Of a DNA stretch of 64,000 nt, positions 34,618-46,821 are shown in pieces. The stretch covers positions 22,385,364 to 22,449,363 of the forward strand of contig NC_056762.1 of NCBI RefSeq assembly GCF_018687715.1. The letters are read 5' to 3'. How positions within the stretch are numbered: the first letter of the stretch is position 1; each line of letters begins with the position of its first letter. Under the pieces are notes generated by a model. The model was not told where the DNA came from. It worked only from the letters and a program-made list of their open reading frames with translations, and ran no database searches. Source of the DNA: Carya illinoinensis. Taxonomy: Eukaryota; Streptophyta; Magnoliopsida; Fagales; Juglandaceae. The position numbers and the translations under genes were made by a program.

Positions 34618-37550
34618 ATGGCTTATTCTAAGTTTTGCACTTTAGAAACCAAAAAGTTGAAGCACAAGTTAGTGGTCTTGACCCAAATAGGAAATTCGGT
34701 AGTCTGTGATAAGATTTTATCAAGGTGTCCTTTATCAATTGAAGGAAGACTAATGCCAGCTAATTTAATAGTGTTTCAGATGATTGGATTTGATGTGATT
34801 CTGGGTATGGACTGGCTAGCATCTTACCACGCTAGTATTGATTGATTTAAAAAAGAAGTGGTGTTTAGACCCCCAAAAGAAAGTGAATTTTAGTTTACAG
34901 GGTTGAAAGTGAGGTTGCATCCGCCCACCATATCTGTCGTTCAGGTTAGAAAACTGATACGTGATGGTTGTCAGGGGTTCTTAGCCTGCGTGGTAGAAGC
35001 ACCAAAAGAGGAGTTGAAGTTAGAGCATATACCTATTGTAAGTGATTATCCAAAGGTTTTCCTAGAAGATTTATCTGGACTACCGCCTGAGCGGGAGGTA
35101 GAGTTTGCTACTGATTTAGTACCAGGCACAGCACCCCTATCGAAAACACCTTACCAGATGGCACCGTCAAAATTAGCGTAACTCAAGGAGTAGTTGCAAG
35201 ACTTATTAGACAAGGGTTTTATCAGGCCCAGTGTGTCACCTTGGGGAGCTCCTATTCTTTTTGTGAAGAAGAAGGACGGATCGATGAGAAAGTGCATTGA
35301 TTATAGGGAGCTTAATCGTGTGACAATAAAGAATAAGTACCCTCTACCCCATATAGATGATTCAATTAATTAGCTTCAAGGTACTCAAGTATTTTCTAAA
35401 ATTGATCTTCGATCTGGGTACCATCAATTGAGGATAAGGGCAGAAGACATGGCTAAGATGGCTTTCAGGACTCGTTATGATCATTATGAGTTTCTGGTCA
35501 TGCCTTTTTGCCTGACTAATGCCCCAGCAGTATTCATGGATTTGATGAACAGGGTGTTCCACGAATTTTTGGATAAGTTTGTGGTTGTCTTTATTGATGA
35601 CATATTGATATACTCCAAAAGCAAGACTGAGCATGAAGAACATTTGAAGATGGTACTCGGGACACTTAGAGAGAAAATAATTATTTGCTAAATTGAAGAA
35701 ATGTGAATTTTGGTTAGATTCAATCATATTTCTGGAGCATGTCGTTTCAAAAGATGGTATTTTAGTGGACCTAGGGAAAGTGGAAGCAATAGTAAATTGG
35801 TCGGAACTAAAGAATGTTCATCAGGTTAGAAGTTTCTTAGGGTTAGCAGGTTACTACCATCGATTCAATAATGGCTACTCCAGGATAGAAGTTCCTCTCA
35901 CTGCACTCAACAAAAAGAATAACAAGTTTGATTGGACAACAAAGTATGAGGAAAGTTTCCAAGAGTTGAAACAGAGATTAGTGACATCTCCAATGTTAAT
36001 AGTCCCCATTGCAAGGGGAGGATTTGTAGTTTACAGCGATGCTTCAAGGCTTGGATTGGGGTGCGTATTGATGCAACACGGGAAGGTTATAGCATACACC
36101 TCACGCCAACTGAAAGAATATGAGAAAAATTATCCCATGCACGATCTAGAATGGCTATAGTCATTTTTGCACTTAAGATTTGGAGGCACTATCTCTATGG
36201 GGAAAAATGCAAAATTTTTATGGATCACAAGAGCTTGAGATATTTCTTCACCCAGAAGGAATTAAATATGAGGCAGAGAAGATGGCTTGAGTTGATCAAG
36301 GATTATGACTATACCATCAGTTATCATCTAGGCAAAGCCAATGTTGTAGTTTACACCTTAAGTAGGAAGACAATGGGACCAGCAGTTGCAACCCTTACCA
36401 CTCAACACCAGTTGTTAATGGATCTAGAAAGAGCCGGTATTAGGTCATCACTAGTGATACAAGTACCTTCGTGGCTAGTTTGTTTGTGCAACCAGCCTTG
36501 GTAGATAGAATCAAAGCTACTCAGAAAGTGGATTCAGGGATGGTGAAGCTAGTAGAAGAAGCTGGGATTGGAGAAAAATCTGACTTTAGCGTTTTCGAGG
36601 ATGGAGCTTTGAGATTCAAAGGTAGATTGTGCGTGCCAGCTAATGACAAACTAAAAAGGGTAATTCTCGAGGAAGCACACCGTTCTTTATACACAATTCG
36701 CCCAGGGAGTACCATGATGTATCGGGACTTGAGAGAGTCTTTTTGGTGGAATGGTTTGAAGAGAGAAATTGCCAAATTTTTGGAACAGTGCCTAATTTGG
36801 TGAAGGCTGAGCATCAGAGACCAGTAGGGTTGTTACAGCCACTTCAGATTCCATAATGGAAGTGGGAGTATATCTCCATGGATTTTGTATCAGGCCTACC
36901 AAGGACTTTGAGCAGACAAGATGCTATTTGGGTGATTGTTGACCGCTTAGAGAAGACTGCACATTCTGTGCCTATTAAAGTTTCTTACAAACTGGATAAG
37001 CTCGTTGAGTTGTATGTGCAGGAGATAGTGAGATTGCATGGGGTACCGGTATCCATTGTAGTGGATAGAGACCCCCGTTTCACTTCCAAGTTTTAGTGAA
37101 GCTTACAAGAGGCAATGGGTACTAAGTTGAACTTTAGTACTGTTTTTCACCCTCAGACAAATGGACAATCAAAAAGGAATATTCAAATCTTAGAAGATAT
37201 ATATGTTGAGGGCATGTGTGATGGATTTCAAGGGAACTTGGCTACAGCATTTACCATTAGTCGAGTTTGCTTATAATAATAGCTTCCAGGCCAGTATTGG
37301 AATGGCACCTTACGAGGCATTGTATGGAAGAAGGTGCCGATCTTTATTATTTTGGGATGAAGTGGGTGAAAGGAAGATTTTGGGGCCAGAAATCATCTAG
37401 AAGACCACAGAGAAGATAGATATTGTTCAGGCTAGAATGAAAGCAGCTTAGAGCCGGCAAAAGAGTTATGCTGATAATTGCCAACGTGAGTTAGAATTTG
37501 AGGTCGGGAACAAAGTGTTTTTGAGGATAGCACCAATGAAAGTTTTGGGT
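34618..37550 (+). pseudogene. pol remnant of the old gypsy element
   Basis: The protease C-terminal part (FDVILGMDWL) is at about 34790. The reverse transcriptase is at 35140-35690 ([44 protein letters not shown]). RNase H is at about 36020-36500 ([29 protein letters not shown]). The integrase is at 36600-37430 ([52 protein letters not shown]). At least ten stops or frameshifts are present, for example at 35180, 35192, 35371, 35689, 36160 and 37096. Homology ends at about 37550 inside the C-terminal barrel. Confidence 0.85.
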
Positions 37551-38431
37551 CCAGTTTTTCTATATACAAGCTATTCTGCGTAACCAATGGTGCACTAATG
37601 CTAACATGGCAGGAATTAAAAAAAAAATGCAAAATATGAAGAAGAAGAAAGAAGTATTGAGGTCTGCCATTTTCATCTCTTCCCTCCATCTCCCCTCTTT
37701 GGCACTGAACCCTTAAAACAGTGAAGCTATTCAGGTTGCGAACCAGGCCTTGGTGGATGATCTCAAAGTAATTTCCGAGTTGAAGCACAGCTCCTTGAGA
37801 AAAGAACTCGATCTTTCACCCTAAGTCACGATCATGCTCGCCGAGATTCAGGAGCAGCAGGGGTTGATAAAGACCTATGAAATCACCATCAAGAAGCTCG
37901 AGACTGAGGTTTACCTCAAAGACTCCAACATCACTTCGCTTCCGAACTAGCTAGACAACTCCAATTCACTTCTTTTATTTTTCATGAACAAAAAAAACTC
38001 TCATAGAAAATTTATAAATGAAGTACTCAGAAAACCCAAAGATATGGTCCAAATCTTTGGTTTGCTAAGATTATGAAATGAAACAATATCCAAAAAGAAA
38101 CATTCAAAAATACAATGGTCTCTACCAAAATGATTTTAGGCCCCACTCTAACACTTCAGAGCTCATTGATCAAATGATCAAATTACATGAACAAGTTAGG
38201 CCTTGATGCCTTGTATGTGGTCTTCAGCTTCCTAGTGGGTGGCCTGACCTTCTTAAATACCAATGGGAACTTGATTTTGGAGTTGTGAAACTAATTGGTG
38301 CTCTCTCTCTTGCAGAGTTTTGCTGGGATGATGGCAGTCTTGATAATTTGGATGCAAGGAAACCTGACTCTATGTTGAGAAGTCATCTCAATGTACATCT
38401 GTTCCACAGCCCTGTTTAGAGTGGTGTCACG

Positions 38432-39115
38432 TGTTATATTTTTAGCCCTCTCACAAGCAAGAACTCAAAGAACCAAATTAATGTAACTGGTTGTAATATA
38501 CAATTAATTTGAACAAGAGACAACCAAAACTTCAAGAAAATTATATGATTAACGTGATTGGTTTAGTTTTCTATTTTAAATGCATTAGAAATCCGAAATC
38601 ACAGTATATATTTTGCAGGATCAAAATAAATGCTAGAAAAATAAAAGAAATGGGAAAACAACACAAGAAATTACATGGTTTGACCCTATGATCTACGTCC
38701 ACGGTAGGAACAGTCTAAAAGTCTTTATTATTGAAGAATGCATCAACAATAGAGTCTTAAAATCACTTACAACCATTTCTCACCGCACAAAATAGGAAGT
38801 GGCTTCCTCGTTTATCCTCTAACGAAACCACACCTTTCTTGCACTTGATTTTCACCTTAGGCTCTAATTTAATCTTGATGAAACTAGGGTTTGAAAACCC
38901 TCTGTTTCTCTCCAGGACAATGGCTGCTCCAAGAAAGGTAAAGTGAAAAATTGGACTCTGCCCCTCTATTACAAAGGCACACATGCCTTTTATACAAAGA
39001 TTTACACATTTGACTTTTATACAAAATTACATAAATGTCATTAATAAAAATACATGGGAATAGAAAACGGCATGTCGTATAGAACACTTTCAAAAGGCTT
39101 GACATATCTTCAACA
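38432..39115 (-). repeat. 3' LTR of copia element 2
   Basis: 684 bp. Directly inside it, AGGTGGAGATT on the minus strand (about 39126-39116) is a typical copia polypurine tract. Confidence 0.92.
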
Positions 39116-39130
39116 AATCTCCACCTTGAC

Positions 39131-42100
39131 AAGTCTTTTATCCTTGCAAAGTGATCTTCTTCTTCTTCTAGATTGTTCCTACAAAGTAATCCGAGCTCTA
39201 ATAGGTCCCCATATTAATCAAATTTAGGCAATGCCTAAACTTGGTAGTAGGTAGGGATTTTTTCATCATATCAAAAGGGTTTTCCTCAGTTGGAACTTTT
39301 TCTACTTTAACCTCTTCAGATGCTATTACATCGTTTACAAAATGAAGTCAAATGTCTACGTGTTTATACCTTTTGTGGTATACTGAAATTTTGGCAAGAT
39401 GTCTAGTGATCTAATTATCACAGTGAATAACCCCTTTAAATATGCCTAACTCGTGAAAAGCCATTTAACCACATAGCCTCCTTTATTGCTTCTTTCATAA
39501 CCATATATTTAGCTTCAGTTGTTGGTAAAGCAACTACAGATTGTAAATTAACTTTCCAACTAATAACTCATCCAAATGCTGTAAATACATACCTAGTCAA
39601 AGACTTTCTGGTATCCAAATTAGCAGTATAGTTAGAATCCACAAATCCCACTAACTCACTCCTCTGTTGCATATCCCCTCCAAACCTCAAACCTAGACAT
39701 TGTGTTCCAATTAAGTACTGTAATACCCACTTCATAGCATGCCAATGTGGCTTCCTAGGGTTACTCATAAACCTACTTCTCATGCTAACAACATAGGTTA
39801 AATCAGGTCTAGAGCACACCATAGCATACATGATGCTTCCCACCAAGCTTGCATAGGGTATACCTTGTATAAATCTAATGTCTTCCTCAGTTTTAGGGGC
39901 TTGATTTATTGACAGTTTTGAATGCTACCTTATTGTTGTGCTAACATATTTTAAATTAGACATACCAAACCTGCTGAGGATCTAGGTGGTATAGTTTTTC
40001 TGAGATAGATAGAGAAGTTTTCTTTTCCTATCTCTAACTATTTCCATACCTAATATCATCCTAGTTGGTCCAAGTTCCTTCATCTCAAATTCTATTTTCA
40101 GTATACACTTGGCTTCCTCAATTAGATCGGTATCCCTACATGCTATAAGCATGTCATTTACATACAAGAGTAGGCAGATAATGTGGTTCCTGAAATGCCT
40201 AAAATACACAGAGCTATCATAATGACTCCTTTTATACCCATTGTCCAACATATGAGAGTCAAATCTTTTGTACCATTGCCTGGGGGACGGTTAAAGTCCG
40301 TGCAATGATTTTTTAAGCAAACAGACATGAACAATGTTGGACTCATTTACATAACCTTCAGGGGGTTGCATGTAAATAGTCTCATCTAGTTCCCTATGCA
40401 AGAAAGCTGTTTTTACATCTAATTGCTCCAAGTGTAAATATTCATAAGCAGTATAGGATAGAATTAACCTTATTGAACTATGTTTAACAACAGGTGAAAA
40501 AATTTCATTAAAATTTATCCCTTCCCTTTGAGTGAATCCCTTTGCTACCAACTAGCCTTATACTTAGGACCCTCAACTCCTAGTATGTTCTCTTTCCTTT
40601 TGTAGATCTATTTAGATACTACCAACTTAACCTTTTCAGGCTTAACAACCAAATCCCAATTATGATTCTTTTTCAAAGAATCCATTTCCTCATCCATGGC
40701 CTGTACCCATTTATGAGACTTAATAGTTTCCATGGCTTCCTCATCCACCTTGGTCCTCATCACCTAAAGACTAAAGTGGAAGTTTGAGTCTCACCATCTT
40801 GGCCTTCTAATTTCTTCAAATTATTGTTAAGTTGCTCCACCTCAAGATGTATCTTCTCCGGGTTAGTACCCTGAGTGGGTTTAAGTATTTTAGTTTCAAC
40901 CTGTGCCATTTCATGTTCATTAAAGACCACATATCTACTAATGATACATTTTTTTATCCGTGGCTCATCAATCCATAACTTGTACCCTTTTACTCCCTCA
41001 GGGTACCCTACAAAGATACGTTTCATAGCCCTTGGTTCCAGTTTGTTAGTTCGAGTGTGAGCATACACAACACACCTAAACACCCTCAAGTAGTTATAGT
41101 TAGAAGGTTTTCTAGTCCACATTTCTTGAGGATTCTTAAACCCTATGGCTAAAGAAGGACTCCTATTAATTAAATGGATTGCCGTTGTGGCAACTTGATC
41201 CCAAAAAGACTTAGGAAGTCTCGAGTTTGACAATAAGCATCTAACCCTCTCCAATATGGTCCTATTCATCCTCTCAGCTAGGCCATTCTGTTGAGGGGTT
41301 TCCCTTACTGTTTTATGCCTAGCCATACCCTCATTCTTATAGAACTGATTGAATTCACTTGAGAGATACTCAAGCTCATTATCAGTTCTTAATTTCTTAA
41401 GCTTCCTTTCTACTTGAGTTTCTATCAATTTCTTCCATTACTTGAATTTCTCAAAAGTGTCACTCTTATTTTTAAGAATATACAGCTACACTTTTCTGGA
41501 ATAGTTATAAATTATAGAGAGGAAATAACTTCTCCCTCCATGTGAGTTGACCCAAGCTGGACCCCAAATGTCCAAGTGCACATAGTCCAGGATTTTTTTG
41601 TAGTGTGAGTGGCTATTTTAAAGTTTACCTTTTTAGCTTTCCCAAGGATGAAATCCTCACAAAAAGGTAAATTTCTAGTTTTTTTCTCACCTAGCAACCT
41701 CTGTTTATGGAGTTCTAACAGTCCCTTGTGATTTATGTAACCTAACTTTCTGTCATAGAACAACCCTATCCTCACCTTTCTCTAGGATAGAAGAAACCTC
41801 ACCTATAATAGTTTTTCCAATGAGAGTATACAAGCCATTTTTAATGACTCCTTTCATCACGATAAGTGAACCCTTAGCAACCCTCAAAGATCCAGATTCA
41901 GACCTAAAAGTGTACCCGGATTGGTCTAACACACCTAGTGAGATTAGGTTCCCTTTTAATTCAGGTATATATCTAACCTCAGTTTAGAGTCTTTCAATAC
42001 CATCATGGAGCCTTAGTCTCACCGACCCTATACCCTGGATTTTACAAGACTTATTGTTGCCAAGCATCACAAACCCTCCATCTAAACTAGTGAACATTTT

Positions 42101-43002
42101 AAACCATGTTTTATTAGGACACATGTGAAAAGAATATCCTAAATCAAGGATCTATTCTTTTCCTGAATCAATCTCAGACACATTTAGAACCTCAGTACTC
42201 TCATACCCATCACTCACAACCGAGGCATCCCCCTCCTCCTTAGACCTATTTCCTTTCTTAGATCTCTAATCAGGGTAATCTCTTTTGAAATGCCCCTTTT
42301 TGTGACACAGGAAGCATTTTAATTGCTTCCCTTTAGACTTAGACCTACCCCTCACATTGTTTTTACTGTTCTTTCCCTTTTAACCTCTTTTTTCAGCTCT
42401 CACCCTCACAGTCAAGCCCTCCCAAGCTTCAGACTTTATTTCAGACATGGCTTGTAATTCCCTGGAGTGTAATAGGGCATGAACCTCATCTAAGGTCAGT
42501 GTTTCCCTCTCATACATCATGGTCTCTTTCAAACTAGTATAAGAATTATCCATAGAATACAACAATAAAATTACTTGATCTTCATCAACAATTTTAATAT
42601 CAATATTAGCCAAATCTCAAATAATTTTATTAAAAGCATCGAGATGGTTAGAAATCGATATACCTGCGGACATCTTGAACGTGTAGAGCTTTGTTTTCTT
42701 GTGTAGTCGGTTGGCCAGAGATTTTTTCATGTAGAGACTCTCTAATTTCAATAAGATTCCAACAACAGTGTCTTCATTGGCTACCTCCCTCATAAATTTG
42801 TCTCCGAGAGAAAGAATGAGTGCACTGTGAGCCTTCCTCAAGATTTCTTTCTTATCATTCTTTTCAATAGATTTCATTTTCTTTTCTCCAAGAAGAGATT
42901 CTTGCAGACCCTGTTGATTGAGGAGAGCTTTCATCTTGATCCTCTAAGTCCAAAGTCATTTTTTCCATCAAACTTTTCGATATCGAACCTCGCAGTGCCC
43001 AT
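39131..43002 (-). pseudogene. copia gag-pol of element 2, disrupted
   Basis: ATG at 43002 (MGTARFDIEKFDGKNDFGL). The gag core is at 42934-42380, and a zinc knuckle near 42320-42270 has its last cysteine changed to tyrosine. The GAG-pre-integrase and HHCC region is around 41775-41512. The integrase core (41428-40760) has TDNELEYLSSEF, TPQQNGLAERMNRTILERVR and INRSPSLAIGFK. The reverse transcriptase (40551-39982) has LEQLDVKTAFLHRELDE and LLYVNDMLIA, with N in the usual YVDD. RNase H (39846-39130) has GFVDSNYTANLDTRKSLT. Stops and frameshifts separate these blocks, so the element depends on others for movement. Confidence 0.88.
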
Positions 43003-43010
43003 CGAACTGA

Positions 43011-43023
43011 GCTCTTAATACCA
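43011..43023 (-). promoter_or_regulatory. Primer-binding site of copia element 2
   Basis: The minus strand reads TGGTATTAAGAGC two bases inside the 5' LTR, a slightly diverged complement to initiator methionine tRNA. Confidence 0.8.
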
Positions 43024-43025
43024 CT

Positions 43026-43695
43026 TGTTATATTTTCAGCCCTCTCACAAACAAGAACCAAATTAAATTAACTGATTGTAATATGAAATTAATTTGAACA
43101 AGAAACAACCAAAACTTCAAGAAAATTATATGATTAACATGTTTAGTTTTCTATTTTAAACACAGAAATCCAAAATCACAGTATATATTTTTTGCAAAAT
43201 CAAAATAAATGCAAAAAAATAAAAGAAATGCAAAAACAATACAAGAAATTATATAGTTCGACTCTAATGGTCTACATCCACGGCAGGAACAGCTTAGGAA
43301 TCTTTATTATTGAAGAATGGATCAAAAATAAAGTTTTACAATTACTTATAACCATTTCTCACCTCACAAAATAGAGAGTAGCTTCCTCATATTATCCTCT
43401 AACAAAACCACACATTTCTTGCACTTGATCTTCACCTCAAGCTCTAATTTAATCTTGATGAAACTAGGGTTTGAAAATCATCCGTTTCTCTCCAGGATGA
43501 TGGCGGCTCCAAGAAAGGTAAAGTGAAAAATCGGACTCTACCCCTCTATTACGAAGGCACACATGCCTTTTATACAAAGCGTTACACATTTGCCTTTTAT
43601 GCAAGATTACGTAAATGCCATTAATGAAAATACATGGGAATAGAAAACGGCAAGTCGTATAGAACACTTTGTAAAGGTTTGACATATCTTCAACA
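43026..43695 (-). repeat. 5' LTR of copia element 2
   Basis: 670 bp, similar throughout to 38432-39115 with many point differences and small indels, indicating an older insertion than the gypsy at 20.8-30.1 kb. Confidence 0.92.
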
Positions 43696-44520
43696 TCACG
43701 AAATTCCTTGTTCATATTGTGATAACGTGTTCAACTTTGATACCTCAACCAGATACCATAGTTCTTAATCTAGGTAGGGTTCTTTCCAAAAATCTTAGTG
43801 ATAGCAAGCATTTGCTCATTGCTCTTCTTAACCTTCTTCAACTTCCTCAGAATACACCAAAACTTCGACTTGGTGCGAACCTCGTTCGTGGCCAAGAGCT
43901 TCATGCGGTAAATCTTTGGGTGCTCATTAGCTTTAGTTGGCAGAGTCCTACCAACGACTTGGTACTGGTGAAACCTCAAATTAACCATTTTTGATAAGAA
44001 GCTGAGATCTTTGAAGCCTCTGCTTGTGTGTAGGACAACTTCAATTCACTTAAAAAGTGCTTATATAAGAGGTTAAACTCAAGTGGGTCTCTGTCCATTT
44101 TCGATAATCTTCGACTTACGGTGCTCAATGTGGCTCATTTTGTCCAACTTCTTCACTACACCCTACAATCCATTCGTAATTTCGTGAAATTAATGATACA
44201 TAAAATGGATTCGGTGCACTGGGAACTTGACGTGGCCATCAAGTTCATCGAACCTAATGCGATTTTTACAAACCCAAGCCACCAGTTCTTCGCTTTCGAA
44301 TCCTTCATAAACATGACCATCAATTGCCCTTAGTTCCAACCAACTGATCACTCCCAGCGACAACCTCCTCTTGAGACACATCGCAATCGCCTCTTCTTCG
44401 ACAAGTTCAAGAAGCTCACAAACGTAAATCTGAGGCATTTTCTTTCCCATAATCTGAACTCGTCATTTGCAAAGTTCACAATGGCCAAGTACCTTCACCT
44501 TGAATCAGGCTTATGGAGGG

Positions 44521-46365
44521 GTAAGGGCTGCGACGGGTTAGGGTGGGGTTAGGGTTAGGGATTTTGATGGTTTCAGTCTTCAGAGAGGAGATTTCGATGG
44601 TTGAAGGAGGAGAAGAAGAAAGTTATCATTTGTGAAAACAAATGAGTTGAGATGAGATGAGATGAGATTAAAATTAAAAATTGAATAAAATATTATTAAA
44701 ATAAAATATTATTTTAATAATTATTTTTATATTAAAATTTAAAAAAATTAAATTTTTTATTTTATTTTATGTAAAAATTTGAAAACGTTGATTCGGAAAA
44801 GTCTTCCCTCTCCCAACGCCTCAAAATCTCTCTTCAATTAAAAATTTCATTTTATTTTCATGTCAACATTCGGTGCGCACTTGGTGCACGAGATTGCGTT
44901 TTCCTTTTGGGTCCCGACTCCCTAGCATTTTTCAAGTTTCCATTTTTTTCATTTTTTTTTACTTAATAATTAAGTAAATACTTTTTAACTGTAATTTTAA
45001 AATAAAAATGTTTGTGAATATAAAAAAAATAGAATTGCTATAGACACAAAGAAATTATACAAAATAAATCTACAAACTGATATAATTTTATAGAATTCGT
45101 TATATCTACTTTGTAATAATATAAAATATTCAATTAAAAAAATATACGATAGATTTAAAGAGATACATTATTGTTCATATAATAAGTTTAGCATGGATGT
45201 TGCAAAGAGTATTTATTTTTCATTTAAAAATAATGTGTTTGGAGGAATGATACAGGTTTATACGGATAATTTTCATCTAATAATAATAAACTAATAGAAG
45301 CTGTGAATAATATAATATGCACTATGCAGATGAACCTAATTATGATCCAAAAGCTCATTTCTAGACCACACATATTCTATTCGAACGAAAAAAAAAATAG
45401 AAATAAAAATGAACTTTGAATGTTTGTACCTAGATCTCATCGTAACGAAAATTCATTTTTGGGATGATTTTTGTTTTGGATGAAATAAAAATCGTCCCAT
45501 ATTATGAAATGTAGGGATAAATTTTAAGTTTCATTTTTAAAATATGACGAAAGGTGTTTACTGTTCAAACGGTATATGTAAGGATAAAAAAATTAAAATT
45601 AAAAAAAAACTCTGAATGTTTGTACCTAGATCTATTTGAGAATCGAGTAAGCGCGCAACTTGCTAAACTATCTAGCTAGCCAACAACTTAAATCAGCGAG
45701 AATATAAAAAAAGTTATTTATTTTTCGGTCTTTTATTGATGATTTATATTTTTTTTTTAAGTGAAGATTAATACTAAGTATAGGTTTGAAGCATTAGATG
45801 AAATATAAAATTCTTATATGATCTCATTTCATTTCATCCCGTACGTTTTATTTTTAAATATAATTCAAATACAAAATTTTTAAACTACTCATTATAAAAT
45901 TTTGAAACTAATCATTATAACTTTTTCAAACTTTTAAATAAAAAATAATTATAACTTTTTTAAATCTCTAAACAAAAATAATATTATAAAATTATATTCT
46001 TATAATATTTTCACTTTATAATATTTTTTATTCAAGCTTTTCTCTCTCCGTTACTAAAACTTAAAAAATACTCTACTCAAAATAAATAAATAAATAAATG
46101 AATACCACATGCACTTGGGTTTTAAATTAATAAAACTAAGAAACTTCCAATTTCATTTAAAAGTCTTTCTGGACCACACCTATTCTATTCTTCATATGAT
46201 CAAGTGGTACTACCCTGATCTTTAATATCTAATTCCCGTTGCCATAAACCATATAATCCACACTTGGAAATTTAGGTAACCATCGTTCAAACTATCCATC
46301 CGCCAGCTGCAGTGTCCACTGTCCACTACAAAATGCTTCGCTCTCCTCAGCAGAAAATACTAAAG
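44521..46365. other. AT-rich spacer with MITE fragments
   Basis: No gene is recognised. A short telomere-like run (GGGTTAGGG-type, about 44536-44560) lies at the start. MITE-related pieces are at about 44638-44790 (GAGATGAGATGAGAT start and AT-rich body) and about 45818-46030. The rest is A/T-rich spacer. Confidence 0.6.
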
Positions 46366-46563
46366 TGAGGTTTGGATAGTGGGATAAGATAGATGGTTTT
46401 AGATAAAAATTAAAATATAAATTATTAAAATATTATTTTTTAATATTATTATTATTTTAAGATTTGAAAAAGTTGAATTGTTTATTATATTTTATATGAA
46501 AATTTAGAAAAATTATAATGATGAGATGAGATGAGATGAAATACTTCACTATTCAAACGAGGC
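46366..46563. mobile_element. Complete MITE with GTTTGGATAGTG-type ends
   Basis: The left end GAGGTTTGGATAGTGGGATA and the right end ACTTCACTATTCAAACGAGG are inverted repeats of each other. The interior is AT-rich and the right side carries GATGAGATGAGATG. It is about 200 bp and has no coding capacity. Related copies or fragments occur near 5842, 44638, 45818, 47508, 54334 and 57838. Confidence 0.75.
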
Positions 46564-46821
46564 TATATGTCACTGCTAGCATTGATACTAGAGACTGTAT
46601 ATATATATATATATTTATATTTATATTTATATTTATATAAAAATGATATTTGAGCATGTGCAAGTTTCGCACACTTTTGTTTTTTTTAAAAATGAAAAAT
46701 TTAGGATTCACATGAAAATTTATTTTTTTAATGATGGACCATGCCTTTTTTCAAAGAAAATGCATTAGACTTGCACACCATAGTATTGTATCAATCATTA
46801 CTATATATATATATGAAACAT

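Larger units (their letters stand above)
16463..37550 (+). mobile_element. Old Ty3/gypsy (chromovirus-type) element, 5' LTR split by a hAT
   Basis: The LTR begins TGTAAGACCC at 16463 and ends at 33761, just before a primer-binding site (TGGTATTAGAGC from 33764). With the hAT insertion and one 8-bp duplication removed, the LTR is about 2.3 kb. Decayed gag and pol follow on the plus strand to about 37550, where homology stops inside the C-terminal region. No adjacent 3' LTR is found. A related, 5'-truncated LTR lies at about 48480-50467. Many stops and frameshifts mark this as the oldest of the LTR elements here. Confidence 0.8.
38432..43695 (-). mobile_element. Ty1/copia retrotransposon inside the RPL18a pseudogene
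   Basis: LTRs at 38432-39115 and 43026-43695 start TGTTATATTTT and end ATCTTCAACA on the plus strand. The target duplication TCACG is at 38427-38431 and 43696-43700. Read on the minus strand: primer-binding site, gag, protease, integrase, reverse transcriptase, RNase H and polypurine tract. Excising it with one TCACG rejoins the L18a frame across the [13 protein letters not shown] region. The coding region is broken in many places. Confidence 0.95.
37972..44033 (-). pseudogene. RPL18A: Processed pseudogene of ribosomal protein L18a, split by a copia element
   Basis: The minus strand encodes the eL18/L18a-type large-subunit protein without introns. The N-terminal part is at 43988-43696 ([36 protein letters not shown]). 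The remainder is at 38431-38195 ([33 protein letters not shown]), ending with a stop. The 3' UTR continues to an A-rich end near 37972. It is flanked by near-identical 18-bp direct repeats (GACAACTCCAATTCACTT 37954-37971; GACAACTTCAATTCACTT 44034-44051), the mark of LINE-mediated retroposition. A TAG at 43772-43770 and another stop near 38290 disable it. The copia element at 38432-43695 interrupts it. Confidence 0.9.
37700..44520 (+). pseudogene. GIL1-like (DUF641) pseudogene split by nested insertions
   Basis: Two plus-strand blocks resemble the plant DUF641 family that includes GRAVITROPIC IN THE LIGHT 1. Block 1 (about 37720-37971) shows SELKHSSLRKELDLSP, LAEIQEQQGLIKTYEI and IKKLETEVYLKDS. 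Block 2 (about 44034-44520) has LRLTVLNVAHFVQLL, SIRNFVKLMI, WELDVAIKFIEPNAIF, HQFFAFESF and the end motif FAKFTMAKYLHLESGL. The N-terminal third is missing. Stops include TAA at 37822-37824 and TAG near 37951. The blocks are contiguous in the family, so the sequence between them (37972-44033) was inserted later. GIL1 genes often lack introns, so retroposition cannot be shown. Confidence 0.75.

Noticed and set aside
44536..44560. Telomere-like GGGTTAGGG run
   Set aside because: Only a few imperfect units, and not the plant TTTAGGG array; too short for an interstitial telomere.
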